From: JANXLS01 sp035308565
GTDB lineage: Bacteria; Planctomycetota; SZUA-567; H5-PLA8
Direction of reading: 5' to 3'
Assembly: GCA_035308565.1 (NCBI GenBank)
Contig: DATGGK010000210.1
Coordinates: forward strand, 1 to 64,000
DNA length: 64,000 nucleotides
Positions 25,426 to 33,864 of this stretch are shown one piece after another; positions within the stretch are counted from its first letter, which is position 1, and each line of letters begins with the position of its first letter. A model generated the notes under the pieces. That model saw nothing but the letters and a program-made list of their open reading frames with translations. It was not told the DNA's origin and made no database searches. The position numbers and the translations under genes were made by a program.

Positions 25426-26679
25426 TTAAAATGCATGATCCGCGTGCATGTCCACGCCGGACCAGATGCGCTGCGAGGTCCACTGTGCGCTCCCGCGCCA
25501 GAAGGGATCGCTCGGCGGCAGCCCCAGCGGCAGCAGCGCGGCGGAACAGAGGTACATGCTGCCGCCCGAAATATAGTCCTCGCCCAACGACGGCTGATGG
25601 CCGCTCAAGCCGATTTGCAGCCAGCCGTCTTCGTCGAATGTGCCTGCCGGTTCCAAAGTCCGGCGCATCACCGCGGAGAGCGCGCAGCGCACTTGCTCAG
25701 GCGAGACGCCATCCGGCAATTCGCGGCGCAACGCCATCAGCGCCAGCAGTTGAAACGCGCCGCAGCGGTACGTGATCGAGCGCCCAATCGCGGGATACGA
25801 TCCGTCGGACGCGATGAGCCGCTCTTGAATCGCCGCGTAGCGTTTGGCGCGCTTGAGCTCAACCGGCAGCATCGCCTTCCACGCAGGGTCTTGATCGCCA
25901 ACCACCGAGAGCACTTCGAGCAGCATCGGCTGGATCACGAAACTGTTGTAATAGTCCCAATGAAGCTGCGGGCCGTCGCCGTACGTACCGTCACCGACGT
26001 ACCATTTTTCGTGAGTTTTCAGCGCGGTTTCGACGGGCGCGCGTTCGAATTTCTCGTCGAAGCGGAACAGCGCGGCTTCGACCATGGCACTGAAGAGCAG
26101 CCAGTTATTTTGCCCGGGCTTAATCGCGCGCGACGCTTTGAGCGAATCCAGCACGCGCGTTTGTACTCCCGCGTCAAGTTTGCTCCACAATTCCTTGGGC
26201 GCACGCAGCAGCGCGTGCGCCAGAAACGCGGTGTCCACCAGCGGCTGCTGGCCGCTGCTGAAATTCATCGCGTCCGGCGACTTCGGATCGGTGGCATGCG
26301 CGAGTCCCATGCGCGCAAGCTCGGCGAAATGCGCGCGCGATTTTTCTTCGGCGCCACCGAGGCCTTGCGATTCGAGCCACGGCGCGAGGCCGGTCATCAG
26401 TCGCCCGAACGCTTCAAGCGGCGCGAAGGGCACGCGCTTCTCGGCAGATTTTCCGCGGTGCGGCAATTTTTGTTTCAACGTGCCAGCGGCCAGCGATTCG
26501 AGCACCGGCTTGGCGAGCTTTTCGGCGGTGGCGGCCCAAAAGCCCCGGTCGGCGGCGCCAGGGTCTTCGTTGGGTTTGGGTTTGTCCTTGTCGCCGTCGG
26601 CATGCGCGGGTGCAGCGGATGCGCCGGCCAGCAGGGCCAGCGATGCGGCGGATTTGATAAAATCGCGGCGGTTGGTCAT
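25426..26679 (-). CDS. DUF2264-family protein with twin-arginine signal
   Basis: 417 residues. The N-terminus RRDFIKSAASLALLAGASAA is a typical twin-arginine signal, so the folded protein is exported. The mature part matches the DUF2264 type: an alpha/alpha-barrel-like protein with motifs such as GDGTYGDGPQLHWDYYNSFV, SDGSYPAIGRS and SGGSMYLCSA. DUF2264 proteins are thought to be carbohydrate-active (related to rhamnogalacturonyl hydrolases), though activity for this subgroup is not proven. It lies 51 bp downstream of nagA on the same strand, which fits a glycan-breakdown role. Confidence 0.85.
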   Translation of the reverse strand: MTNRRDFIKSAASLALLAGASAAPAHADGDKDKPKPNEDPGAADRGFWAATAEKLAKPVLESLAAGTLKQKLPHRGKSAEKRVPFAPLEAFGRLMTGLAPWLESQGLGGAEEKSRAHFAELARMGLAHATDPKSPDAMNFSSGQQPLVDTAFLAHALLRAPKELWSKLDAGVQTRVLDSLKASRAIKPGQNNWLLFSAMVEAALFRFDEKFERAPVETALKTHEKWYVGDGTYGDGPQLHWDYYNSFVIQPMLLEVLSVVGDQDPAWKAMLPVELKRAKRYAAIQERLIASDGSYPAIGRSITYRCGAFQLLALMALRRELPDGVSPEQVRCALSAVMRRTLEPAGTFDEDGWLQIGLSGHQPSLGEDYISGGSMYLCSAALLPLGLPPSDPFWRGSAQWTSQRIWSGVDMHADHAF

Positions 26680-26730
26680 AAAGAGGGTGCCTCCATTAAT
26701 AGAGTAACCCGCAGTGTGAGTGCAGCGCTT

Positions 26731-27888
26731 TCAGCCTCGCGTGATTTCGAATTTCTCCCCATTCGCAAAAATCTGCCCGGTGCGAAAATTGCTTTCATCC
26801 ACCGTCAGCACACAGAACGCCGCGTTAGTCTGCTGCTTTGTTGGAAGTCCGGCGTATTTGCGCGTGCCGACGGACGCGCGCGCCCACGTTTCGCGCCACG
26901 AGCAATTCAACATCCGCGCGGCGAGAAAGACGCCGTCGATGGGGCGCAGCGCGGAGCCGGCGAAATTGGTCTGGCCGGGCATGCGCACGATTTTGTCGGC
27001 GCCGACTTCCGTTTCGATTTTGCCGATGCGGTAGCGCCCCGGCCCCTCGCCGGCGGCGGACATCGCATCGGTGGTGTAGCAAATCGGCGGCGGCGTTCCC
27101 GTGCTCTGGCTGGCAATGCCCGCGTGAAACAGGCGGAACATCGGCGGCGAAACATGAATCGTGTCGGGAATAATGCTGAAATGCAGGCTGGGCGTTTCGA
27201 TCGCGCGCAGGAGAATATTGTTGTGGCGGTCAATTTTCTGCGGACAGGCATTGCCCAGATGTGTGAAGCCGCTCGCTCCGGCTTTGACGGCGGCGGCGAG
27301 TATTTCGGATGACGCATCGGTGTGGCCGAGACTGATGCGAATGTTGAGCGAGACGGCGAGCGCGATCGCGTCGATGGCGCCGGCGCGTTCGGGCGCCAGC
27401 GTGAGCAACAGCGGATCGTCGCCGGCGGCGGCGCGCAGGGCGCGGATGCGGTCGGGAGCGGGGTCAAGCATTTTCGCTGGATCGTGAGCGCCGTGATAGC
27501 CGGGTTCGGGCGAGAGGAAGGGGCCTTCGACGTGCCAGCCGGCGATGGCGGATTGGAGCTCTTTTGATTTTGCGCGCAGAGCTCGCGCGTGGTTCAAGCG
27601 CGCGGTGAGTTTGGGAATTTCATCTGTGCAAAGCGTGAAAAAAAACTGACCGCAGCCAGCGGCGTGCAGACCGCGCGCGGCTTTGAGCAAAACGTCCTCA
27701 GTGAGAACGTCCTGCTGGAAATCGACGCCAGCGTAGCCGTTGACTTGGGGATCAAAGAGGGCGGGGGCGAGCCAGACGTTGTCGGGAGCGCTGTCGGCGG
27801 GTTCGATTTTCGTGAGCGATGCGCCGCTCAGCGTGAGGCGCACGGGCTGAGCGGTGTCGAAGCGGCGGGCGAGGAGGGTCTCAGACAT
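26731..27888 (-). CDS. nagA: N-acetylglucosamine-6-phosphate deacetylase
   Basis: 385 residues of the amidohydrolase superfamily. It removes acetate from GlcNAc-6-phosphate in amino-sugar or cell-wall recycling. Expected motifs are in order: DPQVNGYAGVDF, the metal-ligand motif GWHVEGPFLS, LGHTDASSE, THLGNACP, IIPDTIHVSP, and the catalytic Asp in YTTDAMSAAG. The start MSETLLARRF at 27888 is two bases from the upstream stop (TAACATG), so it is tightly coupled to the DUF3782 gene. No nagB or transporter is visible nearby. Confidence 0.88.
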   Translation of the reverse strand: MSETLLARRFDTAQPVRLTLSGASLTKIEPADSAPDNVWLAPALFDPQVNGYAGVDFQQDVLTEDVLLKAARGLHAAGCGQFFFTLCTDEIPKLTARLNHARALRAKSKELQSAIAGWHVEGPFLSPEPGYHGAHDPAKMLDPAPDRIRALRAAAGDDPLLLTLAPERAGAIDAIALAVSLNIRISLGHTDASSEILAAAVKAGASGFTHLGNACPQKIDRHNNILLRAIETPSLHFSIIPDTIHVSPPMFRLFHAGIASQSTGTPPPICYTTDAMSAAGEGPGRYRIGKIETEVGADKIVRMPGQTNFAGSALRPIDGVFLAARMLNCSWRETWARASVGTRKYAGLPTKQQTNAAFCVLTVDESNFRTGQIFANGEKFEITRG

Positions 27889-27889
27889 G

Positions 27890-28672
27890 TTATTTGTGCG
27901 GCGAACGTTTGGGGTGCTGATAGGATTTGGCTTTGAAGCCGCGCGGGACTTTCAGCGAGAAAGTTTCGTCGTGAATTGTGGCGAGGTAGATTCCGGCGGC
28001 GGCGGCCTTCCGCGGCAAATCGCGGTCAATGCTCACGCCCGCAAGAATGCCGAAAAGTTCCTTGTCGCGGTGTTCGGGGCAGAATTCCGGGAATGCCCTC
28101 AGTTGCTCGATCAGTTGGTCCAGCGATTCCTGCCTCAAATGGTTCTTAATTTCGACAATAAATGCGCGATTGCCGCGGCCGTTTGAATAAGCGAGCAAAT
28201 CCAACTCGATGGATTGGCCGTTTTTGTCTCTGCTGAAACGAGGGGCAAAAGTCTGAGCGCCGAAGCGGCGTTTCAGAATTCGTTCCATGGATGGGAGTGC
28301 CATGCCCTCCGCGAAATAGCCGATACTGTGGTTGAGCGCTCCGATTTGTTCCGAAACGCTTCGGATTTGGCGATCAGTCTCGCGGCGTGAAGCAACGATC
28401 TCTTCGTTCACGCTTCGGATTTGGCGATCAGTCTCCCGCCGTGAAGCTGTGATCTCTTCGTTCACCTTTCGGATTTGGTGGTCGGTTTCCCGTCGTGAAG
28501 CTGCGATCTCTTCGTTCAATTTCGCGAAACGCCGCTCGTTTTCGGCGGCGCGTCTGTCCACTTCCGCCATTCTTGCTGCGTGCTCTTCCGCCCATTGCTC
28601 AAACCGCTTCCCCAGCCGGTCGATGGTGGCGTTGGCGCTGTCGAGGTGCTTTTGGAAATCGTGGTCCGCCAT
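27890..28672 (-). CDS. DUF3782-like coiled-coil protein with PD-(D/E)xK nuclease fold
   Basis: 260 residues from the ATG at 28672 (MADHDFQKHLD). The N-terminal half is a coiled coil containing three tandem 18-residue units of the form VNEEITASRRETDRQIRS. The C-terminal half has ELDLLAYSNGRGNRAFIVEI followed by KNHL, which matches the D and ExK residues of a PD-(D/E)xK fold. This layout is that of DUF3782/DUF3783-like proteins, widespread in cyanobacteria and other environmental bacteria, whose role is unknown; a nuclease activity is only inferred. It is the first gene of an apparent DUF3782-nagA-DUF2264 unit. Confidence 0.78.
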   Translation of the reverse strand: MADHDFQKHLDSANATIDRLGKRFEQWAEEHAARMAEVDRRAAENERRFAKLNEEIAASRRETDHQIRKVNEEITASRRETDRQIRSVNEEIVASRRETDRQIRSVSEQIGALNHSIGYFAEGMALPSMERILKRRFGAQTFAPRFSRDKNGQSIELDLLAYSNGRGNRAFIVEIKNHLRQESLDQLIEQLRAFPEFCPEHRDKELFGILAGVSIDRDLPRKAAAAGIYLATIHDETFSLKVPRGFKAKSYQHPKRSPHK

Positions 28673-28714
28673 GCCACCATTATAGAGCGGCGCCGGCTGG
28701 GTGTCCACAGGCGC

Positions 28715-29071
28715 TTATTTCGGCGCTTCCGCTTTCGCTTCGTCGAGCGAATCGAGCGCAATGCCCGCGTGCGTGAAGGATGCGCCGGCGGTCAACGCGA
28801 TGGCGACCAAGATCGCTTCGTTGATTTCGGCTTCGGTCGCGCCGGCTTTGGCGGCGGCTTTGACGTGGTGGTCGATGCAGTAGGCGCAGTGCGTGGCGTG
28901 CGCGACGGCGATGGCGATGAGTTCTTTCGTCTTCGCGGGGAGGACGCCGTCGGAGACGGCTTTGGAAAAGAAGGTGGACATGGCGCCGAAGGATTCGGCG
29001 GCGTTGGGGCTGCCGGCTTTGAGGCGGCGGAGTTGTTTGAGGCTGGATTTCTGGAAGAAAGAATCGGCCAT
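28715..29071 (-). CDS. carboxymuconolactone decarboxylase / AhpD-like protein
   Basis: 118 residues from the ATG at 29071, preceded by AGGAG. The core HCAYCIDHHVKAAAKAG carries the CxxC and downstream His of AhpD-like proteins, which act as thiol-disulphide reductants or peroxidases. The helix ELIAIAVAHATHCAY is typical. Longer frames upstream cross GCCGGC palindromes and are rejected. It stands alone between DUF3782 and ileS. Confidence 0.88.
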   Translation of the reverse strand: MADSFFQKSSLKQLRRLKAGSPNAAESFGAMSTFFSKAVSDGVLPAKTKELIAIAVAHATHCAYCIDHHVKAAAKAGATEAEINEAILVAIALTAGASFTHAGIALDSLDEAKAEAPK

Positions 29072-29091
29072 GGGTGGTGCTCCTTTTTTGT

Positions 29092-29176
29092 CGCCGGCTC
29101 CGCCGGCGAGATTCGGGCCGGCGGGACGCCGGCGGTACAGAATTTGATTCAGGCCGGCTGGAAGCCGGCGGTACAG
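29092..29176. repeat. cluster of GCCGGC palindromes
   Basis: Three palindromic units in a row: GCCGGCTCCGCCGGC, GCCGGCGGGACGCCGGCGGT, and GGCCGGCTGGAAGCCGGCGG with a trailing TACAG. They fill the gap between the AhpD-like gene and the ileS stop codon. Confidence 0.85.
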
Positions 29177-29177
29177 G

Positions 29178-32100
29178 TTACTTTGCCATTTCCATTCCAA
29201 GCGTAATCTTTGCTTCGTCGATGGCTTCTTCGCGCCGCGCCCAACCGTCGGGGATGGCGCCGGTTTTGATTTCGAGCGCCAGCGTTTCTTTGGCGATGAA
29301 ATCGGAATACTTGAGCGCGACCGCGTCTATTTTTTCGTTGCCAGTGATCGCAATCTTGATGCGCTGCTCGTAGGCGAGTTTTAATTCGCTGCGCCAGCCG
29401 TTGATGCGGTTGACCAGTTCGCGCGAAATGCCTTCGTCGAGCAGTTCGGGCGTGAGGTGCGTGTCGAGCACGACCACGACGCTCTTGCCGCTGGCGGCGG
29501 CGTAGCCTTCTTTGGCTTTCAGGCTTACTTCGACTTCGTCTGTCGAAAGTTCGACGCTCTGGCCGTTCGAAAGTTTCAGGTTCGCTTTGCCGTTGGCGGC
29601 GATTTCGGCGCGCAGGACGGCGGCGTTGCATTTGGTGAGCGCGTCTTTGATCAACGGAACGGATTCGCGGAATTTGGAGCCGATGGCTTTGAAATTGGGC
29701 TTCAGTTCGTAGCTGACGAATTGGTCGGCATGGAGCGCGACTTCAATCGTTTTCACGTTGAGTTCGTCGAGCAGCACGGCTTCGTGCTTGCGGATGATCG
29801 CTTCCTGCGCGGCGTTGGCGAGGATCGCGACGACTTTCGTGAGCGGCTGGCGCGTTTTCAATTTCGAATTCGCGCGCGCCGCGCGGCCGAGGCTGGCGGC
29901 TTCGCGCACGAGCGACACTTCGCGGCTAAGCTCCGTGTCGATTACGTCTTCGTTCGCTTCGGGGTAGTCGCAAAGATGCACGCTTTCGGGAAGTTCGAAG
30001 TACTTTGAACCGCGATTCGGACCGCTGAGGTTCTGATAGATTTCTTCGGCCATAAATGGAACGAATGGCGCCATAAGTTTGCTAAGGGTCAACAAGCATC
30101 CGTGAAGCGTGACATAGCCCCACAGCTTTTGAAGGTCGTGCGCGTTGCTCCTGTCTTCCGAACGCCAGTTCGACCAGAACCGTTCGCGCGAACGGCGCAC
30201 ATACCAATTCGAAAGCGATTCAACAAAATCGCTCAGCGCCGTGGCCGCGCCGAAGATGTCGTATGCATCCAGGCACTGCCGTACGGAACGAATCGCGAGA
30301 TTGAGTTCCGAATTAATCCAGCGGTCAAGAAGCGGAGTGAGTCGAACATCCAATCCGGCTTCGCGAAGTTGCTCGCGATTTTCGTCGAATGCTTCCGCCC
30401 AAGTGCTCAGAATTGCCAGATTCTTGATGCTCGGTTCAAACCCATCGATATTCGCATAAATCACGAAGAACGAATAGACGTTGCGCAGTTTGATCAGGAA
30501 TTCTTTTTGCGCTTCGCGGACAGTCGGGCGCGAGAAGCGCGAATTCGTCCAGGGATTGGTGGACGAATAGAAAAACCAGCGCAGCGCGTCGGCGCCTTCG
30601 TCATTCAAAATTGAATTCGGATCGTACTTTGGCGATTGGTGTTCTTTGTTGCTTTTGCTGAGCTTCAATCCTTTTTCATCGCAGACGTGGCCGAGTACGA
30701 GGCACGTTTTGTAGGGGATGGCTGGAGTGGAGTCGGGCCGGCTGGAAGCCGGCGGTCCGAAAAGGAGAACGCTTTCCGCCATGAGCGAATAAAACCAGCC
30801 GCGGGTCTGGTCGATCGCTTCGCTGATGAAATCGGCGGGGAAGGCGCGCGCGAATTTTTCTTTTGAGCCTGGCGCGTGCGGGTAGCCCCATTGCGCGAAG
30901 GGCATCGCGCCGCTGTCGTACCAGCAGTCGATGACTTCGGGGACGCGGCGCATCGTGCCGCCTTTGGGCGACGTGTAGGTGACTTCGTCGATCCACGGTT
31001 TGTGCACGCGCAGGTGATCGTTGAGGCCCGGCTCGCGTGCTTTGGCTTTGTCGAAGAAATCGAGGTTCGTCACGCCGGGTTTTGTTTTCAATTCATCGAA
31101 GGAACCGATCGCTTCTTCTTCGCCGGTTTCTTCGCAATGCCAGATCGGCAGCGGCGTGCCCCAGTAGCGTTCGCGCGAAAGCGCCCAATCGACGTTGCCG
31201 GCGAGGAAGCTGCCGAAGCGGCCGTCTTTGATGTGCTCGGGGTGCCAATCAACTTTCTGGTTGTTGGCGATGACCTCGTCGATCTCGCGCGTGGTGCGGA
31301 TGAACCAGCCGCCGCGCGCGAAGTAGATCAGCGGATTTTTGCAGCGCCAGCAGAACGGGTATTCGTGCTTGTAGTTTTCGCGCTTGAGCAGCAGTCCGCG
31401 CTGCTTCAAATCTTTGAGCAGATCGGCATCGGCTTCTTTGCAGAAGCGGCCGGTGAATGCTCCGCAGCCGTTAATAAATTGCCCATCAGAGCCGACCAGC
31501 TTAATCACAGGCCAGCCCACCTCCTTGGCTAGGGAATAATCGTCGGCACCGTAGGCGGGTGCAACGTGAACAATTCCTGAGCCAGTGTCCAAGGTTACAA
31601 AGTCTGCGGCCGCAATGCTCCACGTCCATCCGTGCGTGGCTGATGCGGTCGTGAATACTTCTATTGTGTTTGGATCAATTCGAACACTCACGACCCACGG
31701 TTGGTCCATCGGGTAACACTCTAAAAACTCAAACAGCGGTTTATATTTCCGCCCCACCAACGCGCTCCCCATCTCCGTCTTCGCCACCTCAAACGGAATC
31801 TTCCCCATCACCTGCTTCACCAGCGCGCTGGCCATGATCAGCGTTTCTTCGCCGACTTTCACGTAGCTGTATTCCGTGTCCGCTTTCACGGCAAGGCCCG
31901 CGTTGCTCGGCAGCGTCCACGGAGTCGTCGTCCAGGCGACGAAGCTGGTTCTGTTCTCGTCCCAATTTATGTCGCGGAATGTGACGAAGCAGGAGGGGTC
32001 CTCAACCGTCTCATATCCTAGACCGACTTCGGCGGCCGAGAGGCCGGTCTGGCAGTGCGGGCACCACGGCAGAATTTTGTGGCCTCTGTAAAGGAGATTC

Positions 32101-32615
32101 TTCTGAAACAGCTCCTTAAGCGACCACCACACGCTTTCGACGTACTCTTTGTGGTACGTGACGTAGGCGTCTTTCAAGTCGATCCAGAAGCCGATTTTTT
32201 CGGTGAGCTGTTCCCAATCGGTCGTGTACTTAAAAACCGAATCCATGCACTTTCGCACGAACGGTTCGACGCCGTATTTGAGCACTTCGGTTTTGCCGTC
32301 GAGCTTCAATTCCTTCTCGACTTCGATTTCAACGGGCAGGCCGTGCGTGTCCCAGCCGGCTTTGCGCGGGACGTAATAGCCGCACATGGTTTTGTAACGC
32401 GGAAACAAGTCCTTGACCACGCGCGTGAGCACGTGTCCGGGATGCGGGCGGCCATTGGCGGTGGGCGGACCTTCATAGAAGACCCAGCATTTGGAGTCTT
32501 TGACGGGCTCGCGGGCGGCGAGGGATTTTTCGAAGATGCGGTGCTCTTTCCAGAATTGCAGAATGCGCGCTTCGTTCTCGGCGAATTTGATTTGGGTGTC
32601 AACGGGTTTAAACAA
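29178..32615 (-). CDS. ileS: isoleucyl-tRNA synthetase
   Basis: 1145 residues from a TTG at 32615 that gives MFKPVDTQIKFAENEARILQ, the expected N-terminus; the frame upstream runs into a heptamer array. It charges tRNA-Ile. The class I HIGH motif appears as HPGH (about residue 57) and KMSKS as KLSKS in KGLKLSKSNKEH (about 650). The editing domain follows the first motif, and a zinc-type motif WCPHCQTGLSAAEV is present. Just upstream of the KLSKS loop, residues about 619-633 (GPPASSRPDSTPAIPY) have no counterpart in usual IleS and are encoded by a GCCGGC palindrome (30737-30759) plus flanking bases. The insert sits at a surface-loop position between catalytic segments, so the enzyme is probably still active. 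Confidence 0.93.
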   Translation of the reverse strand: MFKPVDTQIKFAENEARILQFWKEHRIFEKSLAAREPVKDSKCWVFYEGPPTANGRPHPGHVLTRVVKDLFPRYKTMCGYYVPRKAGWDTHGLPVEIEVEKELKLDGKTEVLKYGVEPFVRKCMDSVFKYTTDWEQLTEKIGFWIDLKDAYVTYHKEYVESVWWSLKELFQKNLLYRGHKILPWCPHCQTGLSAAEVGLGYETVEDPSCFVTFRDINWDENRTSFVAWTTTPWTLPSNAGLAVKADTEYSYVKVGEETLIMASALVKQVMGKIPFEVAKTEMGSALVGRKYKPLFEFLECYPMDQPWVVSVRIDPNTIEVFTTASATHGWTWSIAAADFVTLDTGSGIVHVAPAYGADDYSLAKEVGWPVIKLVGSDGQFINGCGAFTGRFCKEADADLLKDLKQRGLLLKRENYKHEYPFCWRCKNPLIYFARGGWFIRTTREIDEVIANNQKVDWHPEHIKDGRFGSFLAGNVDWALSRERYWGTPLPIWHCEETGEEEAIGSFDELKTKPGVTNLDFFDKAKAREPGLNDHLRVHKPWIDEVTYTSPKGGTMRRVPEVIDCWYDSGAMPFAQWGYPHAPGSKEKFARAFPADFISEAIDQTRGWFYSLMAESVLLFGPPASSRPDSTPAIPYKTCLVLGHVCDEKGLKLSKSNKEHQSPKYDPNSILNDEGADALRWFFYSSTNPWTNSRFSRPTVREAQKEFLIKLRNVYSFFVIYANIDGFEPSIKNLAILSTWAEAFDENREQLREAGLDVRLTPLLDRWINSELNLAIRSVRQCLDAYDIFGAATALSDFVESLSNWYVRRSRERFWSNWRSEDRSNAHDLQKLWGYVTLHGCLLTLSKLMAPFVPFMAEEIYQNLSGPNRGSKYFELPESVHLCDYPEANEDVIDTELSREVSLVREAASLGRAARANSKLKTRQPLTKVVAILANAAQEAIIRKHEAVLLDELNVKTIEVALHADQFVSYELKPNFKAIGSKFRESVPLIKDALTKCNAAVLRAEIAANGKANLKLSNGQSVELSTDEVEVSLKAKEGYAAASGKSVVVVLDTHLTPELLDEGISRELVNRINGWRSELKLAYEQRIKIAITGNEKIDAVALKYSDFIAKETLALEIKTGAIPDGWARREEAIDEAKITLGMEMAK
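30737..30759. repeat. GCCGGC palindrome inserted within ileS
   Basis: The first 20 bases (GCCGGCTGGAAGCCGGCGGT) are identical to the right arm of the inverted repeat at 58479-58501 and to a unit at about 29153. It is read in frame inside ileS. Confidence 0.85.
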
Positions 32616-32625
32616 GTGAAGAGTC

Positions 32626-32660
32626 CTGAGTGCTGAGTGCTGAGTCCTGAGTCCTGAGTA
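32626..32660. repeat. heptamer array, CTGAGTG/CTGAGTC type
   Basis: Five units in phase (CTGAGTG, CTGAGTG, CTGAGTC, CTGAGTC, CTGAGTA), starting ten bases upstream of the ileS start codon. Confidence 0.9.
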
Positions 32661-32662
32661 AG

Positions 32663-32720
32663 GGCGGGGCGAGCGCTGCGCGCTCGCTCCAAACGGCGGC
32701 AAGAGTGCCGCCGCTCCAAT
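32663..32720. repeat. two palindromes upstream of ileS
   Basis: GGCGAGCGCTGCGCGCTCGC at about 32668 and GGCGGCAAGAGTGCCGCCGC at about 32695. A relative of the second (GGGCGGCAGGAGTGCCGCCC) lies at about 50670. They occupy the divergent promoter region of ileS and the DUF4230 gene. Confidence 0.65.
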
Positions 32721-32771
32721 TTAGGTGACATTCACAACGACGGCAGCTATTATAGCCGAAGGCGGGAAAAG

Positions 32772-33581
32772 ATGAATCTGATTTCAGCGAGTGCTTCCGG
32801 ACAAAACATGAATCAACCTCCTCAACTTCCTCCGGCGGGACCGCCGCAGGCGCAGGCGCCGGTTCAGCCCGCGCAGGCAATGCAGGCACAGAAGCCCGTG
32901 GACCCTCATGCAGGGACGCGCGCAAAATATCTGGCGATTGTGGGCGGGCTGGCAGTGGTCGCGGTGGCGATTGTGACGCTGTATTCAATCAGCGCGACGC
33001 GCCAGGCGCTCGAAGGGTTTTCGTCGGCGTTTCAGCCGCAGGTGAGTTACAAAACGCTGCTGAGCGGCACCATCGGGCAGCTTAACAACAATCCGAAATT
33101 GGTGGTGCTGACCGCGGACATCGAGGCGATGGTCACGCATGAAAGCACTTCGACGTTTGTCGGCATTCCGGTGGGTTCGGCGAAGGCGGAGGTGAAAGTT
33201 CCGGCAAAAATTCAGTATTACGTGCCGATGAAGGACCTCAGCTTGGGCGATTTTACCTATGACGCGCAGGCCAAGCTGCTGGTGGTGAAAATTCCGCCGC
33301 CGATTTTGGACACGGAGGTCGTGGACATCAATTCCGATCCCGACAAGATTCAAATCCGCACAGAGTTTGGCTGGAGCCCGCTCTCGATTTTCAAGGGCGC
33401 GGGCGTGCGCGCGGAGGCGCAGCGCCATTTGCGGGAGGCGGCGCTGGAGCAGGGGCGGCACGAACTGCTGTTCGATCGCGCTCAGAAGAATGCGAAGGAG
33501 ATCGTGGCGCAGCAGATGGAAAAGGTGTCTCAGGCGCTGAACGACGGCGTGCGGCTGGAAGTGGAATTCAAGAAGCCGTAG
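32772..33581 (+). CDS. DUF4230-family membrane-anchored protein
   Basis: 269 residues. A Pro/Gln/Ala-rich N-terminus precedes one membrane helix (about residues 53-71, YLAIVGGLAVVAVAIVTLYS), and the rest is predicted outside. The outer domain has the DUF4230 pattern: an early strand LVVLTADIEAMVTHE, the middle KIQYYVPMKDLSLGDF, and a helical C-terminus with EIVAQQMEKVSQAL. The function of the family is unknown. The ATG at 32772 follows GCGGGAAAAG; a second in-frame ATG at 32808 is possible. It is divergent from ileS. Confidence 0.75.
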   Translation: MNLISASASGQNMNQPPQLPPAGPPQAQAPVQPAQAMQAQKPVDPHAGTRAKYLAIVGGLAVVAVAIVTLYSISATRQALEGFSSAFQPQVSYKTLLSGTIGQLNNNPKLVVLTADIEAMVTHESTSTFVGIPVGSAKAEVKVPAKIQYYVPMKDLSLGDFTYDAQAKLLVVKIPPPILDTEVVDINSDPDKIQIRTEFGWSPLSIFKGAGVRAEAQRHLREAALEQGRHELLFDRAQKNAKEIVAQQMEKVSQALNDGVRLEVEFKKP

Positions 33582-33864
33582 GTCACGCGAACGGTTGAAC
33601 AACGAATCGCGCGAATCTACGCGAAGGGGATTGCGGGGATTCAGGCAACGCATGTAGGAAGCGGCGCGCGGTGAAGGTCTCTTGCGCAAAGACTGTCGGC
33701 GAAAATTCGGTTTGAAATTTGACGCTCGATCCCGATGCGGCACTGGCTGAGAACAGCCAGTGGCACACGAACGGCGAATAAACTGCCGGCGGATGCGCGG
33801 GTTGAAATTTCGGACGGCGGTTCCGATGCGGGGCGCTTTTCCGCCTAAAGGCGGGACTACAAGC
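33582..33864. repeat. intergenic region with dispersed palindromes
   Basis: No gene seen. It contains a hairpin CACTGGCTGAGAACAGCCAG at about 33742, and CCGCCTAAAGGCGGGACTAC at 33841-33860 just before the glycosyltransferase start. The latter recurs as CCGCCTAAAGCGGGACTAC at 52377-52395 in front of the HAD phosphatase. The stretch CGCGCGAATCTACGCGAAG is another repeat-like tract. Confidence 0.6.

Noticed and set aside
25435..27312. 625-codon plus-strand frame
   Set aside because: Antisense to the DUF2264 and nagA genes, both of which have clear family motifs on the other strand.
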